Below are positions 35,515 through 46,893 of a stretch of DNA of 64,000 bases, in pieces. Under the pieces are notes generated by a model that saw only the letters and a program-made list of their open reading frames with translations, did no database searches and was not told the DNA's origin. The stretch comes from Erpobdella octoculata. Lineage: Eukaryota; Annelida; Clitellata; Hirudinida; Erpobdellidae. The translations under genes were made by a program, and so were the position numbers. How positions within the stretch are numbered: position 1 is the stretch's first letter; each line of letters begins with the position of its first letter. The stretch is taken from the NCBI GenBank assembly GCA_963978895.1, contig OZ022241.1, positions 21,763,073 through 21,827,072 on the forward strand, in the 5' to 3' direction.

Positions 35515-37350
35515 TCATGGTGTAGATCTATAACACAACAAAAACTTTTGCACTAATTCCTCGGTAATTCCTTCACCTTTTAGCTTTTGTATGGTTCTTT
35601 TGAAAGTATCAACAAATCTTTCTGCTTGACCATTACTTTGTGGATGAAAAGGAGGTATTCGGATATGACTGATAAATTTTGACTGACAAAATCTTTCAAA
35701 TTCCATAGAAGTAAATTGTGTTCCGTTATCTGATACCAATGTCTTGGGAAATCCATACCGAGCAAACATTCTGTTCAGCTCGCGAATTGTCGTTGTTGAG
35801 GTAGCCGCACTCCTAATTTCTGACCATTTTGAATATGCGTATACAACAACCAGAAACATTGAATTCTCCATTGGTCCCGCAAAATCAATGTGAATTCTCT
35901 CCCAGGCCTGTGATGGTTCAGGCCATGGTGACAACGTGTTTTCTATAGGCATTTTAGCTGCTTTTTGACATGCATCACAGGTTTTCACCATACTTTCAAT
36001 ATCTCTATCGATTCCATGCCAATACACCGACTGTCTGGCTAGCATTTTCATTCTCGTAATTCCTGGATGGCCCTGATGTAGCATCCTCAATATACGCTGT
36101 TGCAGTTTTTTTGGAATTACTGCTCTTACACCCATAATTAGAACGCCATCATGTAAAGTCAAATCAGTTGCTTTACTTTGGAATGCATTCCAGTTTGATC
36201 CAGGTTTAATTTTTGGCCAAAATCCTTTTTTAATGATCTCACTTAACTCTATGAGTTCAGAGTCTTCTTCTGTCATAATTTGAATATCTTTCTTACTAAC
36301 AGGTAATTGTCTCATCGTATCCTCTTGTATCATTGTGATGTCTTCGTTTACACCTGCTATTATCAAATCCTCATTTCCTGTTGTTTCATCCGAGTCAGAT
36401 TCGTCACTAAAATCTGATCCTGAAGATTTGGTGCCGTCGTCTGTTATGGAGGATTCCGTTTCAGAACCGTCGTTGTATGGGCCAAAACCATAGTTGTTAT
36501 TGCCATTCTTATAATCATCATCGTCACTTTCATTCTCATCATTTTGCATTTCGTTTTCAACATTCCTCTCATCTTTTTTAATTTTGTTTTCGACGTCCAA
36601 ACCGACTGTATCACTGACACCATCTTTGCATGGTTCATCTTGAGCATCCTTGCAATGTTCATTATCATGACCATATTTGACAGGCACATCATCATGAACA
36701 TCTTTGCATGGCTCATCTTGAACATCTTTGCATGGTTCATCTTGAACATCCTTGCAATGTTCATTATCATGACCATATTTGACAGGCACATCATCATGAC
36801 CGTCTTTGACAGGCTCATCAACATGACCATCTTTGCATGGTTCATCTTTAACATCTTTGCAAGGTTCATCTTGAACATCTTTGCAAGGCTCATCTTGCAC
36901 ATCTTTGCAAGGCTCATTTTGCACATCTTTGCAAGGTTCATCACCATGACCATCCTTGCATGGTTCATCTTGTACATTCTTGCATGGTTCATCTTGACCG
37001 TCTTTTTTGTTTCCGCAATTGTTTGTGTCACCATGGAGGAATTCAAGAAAATTCTTCTTTTCTTGCATTGCTGCTCTGTGTGCTGCTCTGTTTTCCTCCG
37101 ACATTTTATTCAGAGCATTCAAGTTAACTTTGACGTATTTATTGTCCTGCATCATTGAGATTAACTGAAGAAATCTTTGTTCAGTTTCTTCTTTTTCAAT
37201 TCTCTTTTCAATTCTCTTTTTTTCTTTTTCTCGAGCCTCTTTTTCAAGTTTTTCTTGTTTTTCTCGAGCTTCCCTCTCTTTTTCTCGAGCCTCTTTTTCA
37301 ATTAGAAACTTAAGCAATTGTGCTATGTTTGAATCTTGGTCCTTTGACAT
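35515..37350 (-). CDS. Fusion protein: coiled coil, DEPCKD repeats, acidic region, integrase
   Basis: The likely start is the ATG at 37350 (MSKDQDSNIAQLLKFL). Residues about 15-75 are a Glu/Lys/Arg coiled coil. About 105-265 hold roughly fifteen repeats of 7-10 residues (QDEPCKDV, GHDDVPVKY, HDNEHCKD). An acidic stretch follows (DDDDYKNGNNNYGF, SGSDFSDESDSDE). Then comes the integrase: HQGHPG... CDACQ finger, core residues in IDFAGP, VSDNGTQFT and HPQSNGQAERFVDT. It ends at LLCYRSTP with TGA at a deletion junction. Integrase core residues are intact; the cargo function is unknown. Confidence 0.85.
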   Translation of the reverse strand: MSKDQDSNIAQLLKFLIEKEAREKEREAREKQEKLEKEAREKEKKRIEKRIEKEETEQRFLQLISMMQDNKYVKVNLNALNKMSEENRAAHRAAMQEKKNFLEFLHGDTNNCGNKKDGQDEPCKNVQDEPCKDGHGDEPCKDVQNEPCKDVQDEPCKDVQDEPCKDVKDEPCKDGHVDEPVKDGHDDVPVKYGHDNEHCKDVQDEPCKDVQDEPCKDVHDDVPVKYGHDNEHCKDAQDEPCKDGVSDTVGLDVENKIKKDERNVENEMQNDENESDDDDYKNGNNNYGFGPYNDGSETESSITDDGTKSSGSDFSDESDSDETTGNEDLIIAGVNEDITMIQEDTMRQLPVSKKDIQIMTEEDSELIELSEIIKKGFWPKIKPGSNWNAFQSKATDLTLHDGVLIMGVRAVIPKKLQQRILRMLHQGHPGITRMKMLARQSVYWHGIDRDIESMVKTCDACQKAAKMPIENTLSPWPEPSQAWERIHIDFAGPMENSMFLVVVYAYSKWSEIRSAATSTTTIRELNRMFARYGFPKTLVSDNGTQFTSMEFERFCQSKFISHIRIPPFHPQSNGQAERFVDTFKRTIQKLKGEGITEELVQKFLLCYRSTP

Positions 37351-37362
37351 CCTCGTCGTCAA

Positions 37363-37539
37363 TGTTATATCTTTATTATTCTAATTAAATGGTAATAATA
37401 TAATCTACTTAAGTGGCTGCTAACACTTACTAGATCTTTCTGATTATCTATTCTTAATATAAATTTGTTTGCTTATGATATAATAAAGAAGGAAATAGAA
37501 TAAAAACTGATCTATATATATATACACATATATATATAC

Positions 37540-37571
<32 letters not shown>

Positions 37572-37615
37572 ATACGCCCATATATATATATTTAAACAAA
37601 CATATATATATAACA
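37363..37615 (-). repeat. 5' LTR (minus-strand element)
   Basis: No difference from the 3' LTR was found on visual comparison, so the insertion is very recent. Confidence 0.93.
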
Positions 37616-37850
37616 CCGTGTAAGCGATTTTGTACATTTTATCTTCTTTCAACTTTCCGTGTAATCGTTTTTGGACATTTCATTTTCTTTCAGCTTCCAG
37701 TGTAAGCGCTTTTGTACATTTAATTTCTTTCAGCTTCCCGTGTAAGCGATTTTGTACATTTTATTTTCTTTCAACTTCCTGTTTAATTGTTTTTGTACAT
37801 TTCATTTTCTTTCAGTTTCCCGTGTAAGCTTTTTGTACATTTTTTATGTT
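37616..37850. repeat. 41-bp minisatellite, right part (about 5 units)
   Basis: Same unit as 33821-34796; the LTR insertion duplicated CCGTG of a unit (34792-34796 and 37616-37620). Confidence 0.93.
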
Positions 37851-40975
<3,125 letters not shown>

Positions 40976-41231
40976 GGTTTACAGTTCTCGTTTTAGCTCC
41001 CACTCAATTCCCTATTTCAAAAAAGGCTGTTTGTTTACGTTTGGAAAAAGTCAATTTTCTTCGAAAATATCAATTGTGACACAGAATTATTTGTATAAAT
41101 TGCAATATACAACGATTTTCTAATAATACCGATACTTTTTTCCGTTTATTTGACATTATTTAACTATCTCAATACAATTATCGCCCGTCAACTTGGGGTC
41201 TCTCGTACGGAATTCATTAAGTTGTAAAGTT

Positions 41232-42092
41232 ATGCCGCCAAAGACAAAGAAGGACTTAGTATTGGATGGACGATCCACAGCCGAAATGCTTGGTATTAAG
41301 CTGTGTGAATGTTGCCTCAAAGAAAATGAGGATATTTTAAAGATTCTGGTTGAGTTGAAAAATGTCAAGGCAAAAGAGGTGGAAACCAAAGAGATGGCTG
41401 AAGACATAAAAGAAATTAAAAACATGATTAAAAAGAGTGACAACTTAACAGTGGCCTTAGAAAAACAAAATGGGCAGATCCAAGAACTAGGTCTGAAGTT
41501 AGAAGATGTTGCTAATAAAAGGATACAGGAAAACCAAATGATGAAAAAAGAATGGTCTAGCTTGTTTAAAGAAAATGTAGAGGTTTTAAATCAGAATGTT
41601 GGTGCTGTACAGAGATCAGTTGTTGGGACTATTGAAATAAACAACAAAAGAATTGAAAGACAAAACAACTTTATAGCCTACAACTTGCCTGAGAATGACC
41701 CAAATTCCAAAGCAAAAGACAAAGAGGATATTCTAAAACTTCTGAAAGAGATAACAGATAAGGACTTTGACGCCGAAGTTGTGGAGCTTTTCAGGTTGGG
41801 AAAACGGACTGATAATGCTCAAAGGGCAAGACCGGTCCTGGTCAGGTTTGACAACCAAAGTACTAAAAATTTGGTGCTCGAGAACAGTTTCAGACTAAAG
41901 AAAAGTGAGTCTTACAAAATGGTGATCCTTAGTCAGGACTTGTCAATCGAAGACAGGGAGCAATGCAGAAAGCTTCTGTACGAAAAAAGAAAAGAAATTA
42001 GTCTCAAAGATGACATAAATAAATGGGTACTCAGGATAAGAGGGAAGCCAGGGAATTTCCATGTCTTGTCCTACATGAACAAAAATTTATAA
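41232..42092 (+). CDS. LINE 1 ORF1 protein
   Basis: I choose the ATG at 41232 (MPPKTKKDLVLDG) because LINE 2 has a similar ORF1 start (MPPKSANDI). About 286 residues: a coiled-coil region with repeated Lys/Glu-Leu (about 45-150), then NNFIAYNLPEND, EVVELFRLGKRTDN, ARPVLVRFDNQST, VILSQDLSIEDREQCR and WVLRIRGKPGNFHVL. The order fits the RNA-binding ORF1 proteins of CR1-like LINEs. The frame is intact to TAA. Confidence 0.85.
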   Translation: MPPKTKKDLVLDGRSTAEMLGIKLCECCLKENEDILKILVELKNVKAKEVETKEMAEDIKEIKNMIKKSDNLTVALEKQNGQIQELGLKLEDVANKRIQENQMMKKEWSSLFKENVEVLNQNVGAVQRSVVGTIEINNKRIERQNNFIAYNLPENDPNSKAKDKEDILKLLKEITDKDFDAEVVELFRLGKRTDNAQRARPVLVRFDNQSTKNLVLENSFRLKKSESYKMVILSQDLSIEDREQCRKLLYEKRKEISLKDDINKWVLRIRGKPGNFHVLSYMNKNL

Positions 42093-42413
42093 GGCCGCCC
42101 TGTTCAAGATCCAGTGATGTTGCTGCTACAAGTTTTCTAAAAAAGGATGGATGCTGTTTAGCACTTACGAATGCTAGAAGTCTCCTCAACAAGATTGTGG
42201 AACTTGAGTATTTTTTGGATGAATATAATGTTGATATTTTTTCTGTTACTGAGACATGGTTGTCTCCTGAGGACCCTGACAGTCTATTTTTACCCATGGG
42301 CTACTCTGCAAAGCGTTGGGACAGACCATCTAGAGGCGGCGGGGTTGCCTTTATTATTAAGAATGAAATCCCATTCAAACCTATAGCTATTCCTGCAAAA
42401 TTCCAATCTATCC
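42093..42413 (+). pseudogene. LINE 1 ORF2 endonuclease, N-terminal part
   Basis: In the frame of 42023-42424: CLALTNARSLLNKIVELEYF, DIFSVTETWLSPEDPDS and RGGGVAFIIKN, the first half of an APE-type endonuclease (the Glu of TETWL is catalytic). It ends at AKFQSI, where LINE 2 begins, and resumes at 46894 with EITCIDVLLHSG. Confidence 0.85.
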
Positions 42414-42691
42414 TTTTTTTTTAACTTTCTATGTAAGCAAGTATGGCGTGTTTATTTCTCATGCCCTTGATTTTCTATTTGAACATCTTATAACATTATA
42501 ATTTCTAGTTTTATAACTTTTATTAATTAAATAATAGTTTCACACTCGTTTGCACCAATAATTTTCACTTTACCGAACGTTTTTATAAGCTTCGCCGCCG
42601 AACGTTATTAACCTATTACTGCTCAGCACTGTATTTATCACTAATTTCGTGGTTACTCTATCTTTAATTGATTTTTTAACTGCATTTGAAA

Positions 42692-43490
42692 ATGCCACCA
42701 AAAAGTGCGAACGATATCAAAAGTAGAATTGAGCTGTACGCAGGTTAGCCAGTGACGCTAAGAAAACATCGACACTTGGCTTGCGGCGCTTGTAACAGAA
42801 GTTGGTTTACTCAAATCTATTGTGGCTGAACTGAAGGTCTCATTAACCCAGAAAGAAAACAGAATCCAGGAACTCGAGGCATCGAAATTAAATTTGTCAC
42901 CCGACAACCAATTCTTTTCCTATGCAGCCATTGCTAATGCTAATCCAAATGAAAAACAATCGCCGGTTGAAATTGCGGTACTTGCTGCGGTCAGAAAAGA
43001 AAAGACTCGTTCACAACAAATTGAGCGCAATGTGATTATCCACGGAGTTGCAAAGAGTGGAACTGATCAAGATGCTGATAGAGATGACATAACAAAGGTT
43101 GATGAAATTTTAAACGTTTTACAAATAAAAAGAGCAGATGTTAAGAGACAAGCGCGTTTAAAGAGAAAAGATAGTGCTGTGTCATCGTCGAGTGAGAAGA
43201 GTGAGCTAATTATTCTCGAGCTCAAAAGCACCGAAGCGAAACAAAAAGCTTGCTCCAACGCCCGAAAACTACGGCAACACAGCAACATGAATGGGATTTA
43301 CGTAAACGAAGACAAAACAGTGGCACAACGAGATGCAGAGAGAGTCCTTCGTAAAGAAAGAAACTCGAGAAACGATTGTCTTGACGGGTCTGACGAAAAT
43401 GGGAGGCGTTTCGGGATTGAAGATGGAAAGAAATTCTACTGGGCCATTCGCGATGGCACAGTTAGAAAAGTATTTCTTAAACCTACCTAA
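42692..43490 (+). pseudogene. LINE 2 ORF1
   Basis: The probable start is the ATG at 42692 (MPPKSANDIKSRIEL). That frame is soon broken, and the open frame from 42822 continues (LTQKENRIQELEASKLN, QIERNVIIHGVAKSG, DVKRQARLKRKD, FYWAIRDGTVRKVF) to TAA at 43488-43490. A short coiled coil is followed by an RRM-like region (RNVIIHGV). The ORF2 frame overlaps its 3' end from about 43333. Confidence 0.65.
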
Positions 43491-44808
43491 AAGTACTCTC
43501 AACCAAAGTCTCGACTTGCCACCCCAACATCACAGTAACTCAGCTTTGCATTCTTTATATGCCGCTTCCAACACATCGGATTCATCAATACTCTCATCTT
43601 CCTTGTCAAACAAATCACTTTATTTGGTCAACTCAGCATCAGTCACTAACGAAAATACCATTTCCAAATATTTCATAAATCACCCCAACCATATTACTTC
43701 ATCATCAGGCTCTGGGAAGCAAAATCAAACAGTTAACGCTCGTAAGAATGAACTTTCTATAAGATGCTTCTATGCCAATGCTACCTCTTTGTTAAATAAA
43801 ATGGATGAACTGAATTTTAAATTGAAAGCTCTCGTATATCCAGAACTACTATGTTTCTCTGAAACCTGGTTCCACAAAGACCTCACGCTCGAAATTCAAA
43901 ACTACAGCCACTTTGTCAAATCGAGAACCAAAAAAGACAGTCACGGGGGAGTTGCCATTTACGTACAAAACGACTTCGAAGCTTCTGAAATAAACGATTT
44001 GATTCTAATAGGACACACAAGTGAACAAATATGGTGTACAGTACCAATCGGAAAAGTAAAACTCCTAATCGGATGCATCTATAGGCCACCAACTACGTCA
44101 AAATACTACTCAGAATCCATAAATGATGAGATCAATCGCTCAATAATGCGTGCGACCCAGCTAGTCAACGAAAGAAAATACGACAACCTACTGATTGTTG
44201 GTGATTTTAACTACCCTAACATCTATTGGAACAACGACGGTGGAATTCTGAAAAATTCGGATGAAACATCTAAGAAATTTCTTGAAAATATTAATACCAA
44301 CTTCTTAACACAAGCCGTTACTGAACCTACGCTTGGCGAAAATACACTTGATCTTATTTTTGTCAACGATCCTCTTTCAATCTTTGATGTTCAGCTCCAC
44401 GAACCTATTAGTCTATCTGACAAGATGCATCTCCACTCTTCTCTTTACTGGGAACTTTACCTAGGAGCCAACACTCCTAGTTCTGTTCTTCTCAGACCTG
44501 CATTTGAAAAAGGCAACTATATGGAACTCAACAAATATTTTAGCAGCATTGACTGGCGATTGTTTCTGGCTGGAAAGACAACAAACGAATGTTATGATAT
44601 TTTTCTGGAATACTTCGAGTTCGGCTGCAATAAGTTCATCCCAAAACGAAAATCTACTCTTCTTCAGAAATATGATGCTAAGTGGTTCAACAAGGGGGTC
44701 GAAATTGCCATTAAAGCCAAATACAAAGCTTTTGTCGCCTGGAGAGCTGCCTCACTCTCTAAAAAAAACTACTCAAATATCAATTCAACAAAGCTTGTCG
44801 TCTGGTGA
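43333..44808 (+). CDS. LINE 2 ORF2, endonuclease part
   Basis: The real start is uncertain because the frame opens inside ORF1. From about residue 140: IRCFYANATSLLNKMDEL, LLCFSETWFHKDL, GGVAIYVQNDF, VGDFNYPNIYW, NTLDLIFVNDP. These are APE-type endonuclease motifs. The final motif, normally S-D-H, reads LSDKMHLHSS, so the catalytic His position appears to be Lys. The frame ends by a shift at about 44800 where the next ORF takes over. Confidence 0.8.
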   Translation: MQRESFVKKETRETIVLTGLTKMGGVSGLKMERNSTGPFAMAQLEKYFLNLPKSTLNQSLDLPPQHHSNSALHSLYAASNTSDSSILSSSLSNKSLYLVNSASVTNENTISKYFINHPNHITSSSGSGKQNQTVNARKNELSIRCFYANATSLLNKMDELNFKLKALVYPELLCFSETWFHKDLTLEIQNYSHFVKSRTKKDSHGGVAIYVQNDFEASEINDLILIGHTSEQIWCTVPIGKVKLLIGCIYRPPTTSKYYSESINDEINRSIMRATQLVNERKYDNLLIVGDFNYPNIYWNNDGGILKNSDETSKKFLENINTNFLTQAVTEPTLGENTLDLIFVNDPLSIFDVQLHEPISLSDKMHLHSSLYWELYLGANTPSSVLLRPAFEKGNYMELNKYFSSIDWRLFLAGKTTNECYDIFLEYFEFGCNKFIPKRKSTLLQKYDAKWFNKGVEIAIKAKYKAFVAWRAASLSKKNYSNINSTKLVVW

Positions 44809-46758
44809 AAAAGCAAGTCTTCACGGCTATCATAAACTATGAGAGGTCAATTGCTGATAGTTGTAAGTCTAGTTTAAAGCCTCTATATAACTACATCAAT
44901 AGTCATAAGAGGAATAAAGACAGAATAAGATCGCTAAGCCGAGCTGACGGATCACTTACAACTGACAAAAATGAAATCGTAGAAATTCTTAATGATCAGT
45001 TCTTTTCAGCTTTTGGCTCGGACAAACCCATTGAGTCTATTCCTCGGGTAGTAAGCTCAGACAAATGGTTTGAGGGAATAGACTCTTCTGTGTTTGATTC
45101 AACAGCAATTGGAAATCTTCTCAGAAAACTTGATAGGAAAAAGCCAGCGGGCACTGACAATATTCATCCTTTCATACTCTCTGAATGCTCTTCATCACTT
45201 TCACTGCCTATCTCGCTTATCTTCAACAGGTCATATGACGAAGCTGAAATTCCAGTTTCCTGGTCTCTCGCCAACATATCTCCTATTTTTAAAAAAAGGG
45301 TCAAAAGTTACAGCTGTAAACTATCGTCCTGTTTCCCTAACTTCGGTGCTCTGCAAGGTGATGGAGAAGATAATCAGAAGCTCTATGCTTAAGTTTCTAG
45401 TAGACAATAATCTCATCAGTCCGAATCAACATGGATTTGTGTTCTCCAAGTCCTGCACTACAAATCTTTTAGAATCTCTTGATATCATAACATACGCAAT
45501 GTCCAAACGTCACGAAGTCATCATGGTTCTTCTTGATTTTGCAAAGGCATTCGACAAAGTGTGTCACGAACATCTACTCACTAAAATTAAAGCACTTGGA
45601 TTCGACGACAAAACTAACAATTGGATAAAAGCATTCCTTTCGAACAGACATCAGAGAGTGATTATGGGCACGCATGCTTCTGGCTGGAAAAAAGTCCTTA
45701 GCGGTGTGCCTCAGGGCTCTGTGCTAGGGCCTCTACTTTTTGTCATTTTCATCAACGACATGCCACTTCTGGTTCATCATTTCTGCAAGCTTTTCGCCGA
45801 CGACACAAAACTCATTGCTATCATCCGCAACGCAAATGACCGATTATTGCTACAGAGGGACCTTGATATGCTAACAAAATGGTCTCACGAATGGCTCATG
45901 TGCTTTAACGAAGATAAATGTAAAGTCTTGTATTTTGAAAAACGTAAGTGCAACGTCCTTAACACTGGCTTTATTGAGGACACCGAATTTTTAAACTTTC
46001 CTTTGGACGCGATGGATCCGCACCACATACACCAGAAGTTTACAATGACCGATGCTGATGGACATTCCCACATCCTCAGCGAAACCATGGTTGAGCGTGA
46101 TCTGGGCATCTACGTTGACAACAAACTAAGCTGGACGAATCAAATAGAGAACTCGAAGGCGAAAGCTTATGCGGCGCTTGCAACACTCAAGCGCACGTTC
46201 ATTTACTGGACGACTCACACATTGAAAATCCTCTTTAGCACATATGTAAGACCTCACCTTGAATACTGTGCTTCTGTGTGGAAACCTTGCGGAATAGAAG
46301 ACATAATATCACTCGAATCTGTTCAACGCAATGCAACCAAATTAATTCCTCAAATTCGATCATTGCCTTATTCTGAGAGACTGGCTGCAATCGGCCTTCC
46401 TTATTTGTTTGAGAGAATGACTAGAGGAGACCTCATACAATATTTTAAAATTGTCAAGGGGTTTAACAAAGTCAATTGGGTTAACCCAAATCAACCGTTT
46501 CCTTCAGCAAGGATAGATGGACCAGCTGGTGGTATTCGTGCAAATAATGATCATCGTCTGAAACGAGAAGCCATTACAAACTATCGACCCCGTGAACACT
46601 TCTTCAGCAACAGAGTCCTGGCAATTTGGAACGTACTGCCGAACGAAATAACTTGCACCAATTCAGTTAATGCTTTCAAAAACAAGCTTGACACCTTTTT
46701 GATTGAATATTACAGAAAGGACGATTTTCATTTAAAACTTGTGAATTTATTGAACTGA
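44805..46758 (+). CDS. LINE 2 ORF2, reverse transcriptase part (one frameshift)
   Basis: Two frames: 44805-45300 (ADGSLTTDKNEIVEILNDQF, KKPAGTDNIHPFIL), then from about 45300 the frame that ends at 46758 (NYRPVSLTSVLCKVMEKII, VLLDFAKAFDKVCHEHLL motif A, SGVPQGSVLGPLLF motif B, KLFADDTKL motif C, YVRPHLEYCASVWKP, FFSNRVLAIWNVLPNEI). The shift lies in an A run near 45293. RT residues are intact. Confidence 0.85.
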
Positions 46759-46893
46759 ATTTTCATTTTGTTTTTGTTTAGTAAGGTTCTACCATAGCCG
46801 AAGCTACTTTAATAGTAGCTGAAGACCTCGATAGGGGTCCGGCATCGCATAGCGTCAGGTGACACTATGCTGTAGAAAATAAACATTATTATT

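Larger units (their letters stand above)
34797..37615 (-). mobile_element. Very young LTR element: acidic repeat fused to integrase, no RT
   Basis: The two 253-bp LTRs (34797-35049, 37363-37615) look identical base for base. The 5-bp duplication CCGTG flanks the element. On the minus strand a primer-site-like TTGACGACGAGG follows the 5' LTR and the purine tract AGAGGGGGAGG precedes the 3' LTR. The interior encodes a coiled-coil/acidic-repeat region fused in frame to integrase; protease, RT and RNase H are absent. A further deletion removes part of the integrase C-terminus. Confidence 0.93.
40976..42413 (+). mobile_element. LINE 1 (CR1-type), 5' part
   Basis: 5' UTR about 40976-41231, ORF1 41232-42092, then the start of the ORF2 endonuclease, cut at about 42413 by LINE 2. 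The remainder is at 46894-49945. Confidence 0.87.
42414..46893 (+). mobile_element. LINE 2 (CR1-like), nearly full length, inserted in LINE 1
   Basis: About 4.5 kb: T-rich start and 5' UTR, ORF1, ORF2 with endonuclease and RT, a 3' UTR with a stem (agctactttaatagtagct), and a tail AATAAACATTATTATTATT. It splits LINE 1 between the codons for AKFQSI and EITCID. No longer target duplication is evident. Two frameshifts break ORF2. Confidence 0.87.

Noticed and set aside
36444..37158. About 200-residue frames on both strands over the DEPCKD repeats
   Set aside because: Shadow frames of a repetitive coding region; the 35515-37350 frame carries the integrase and is the real one.
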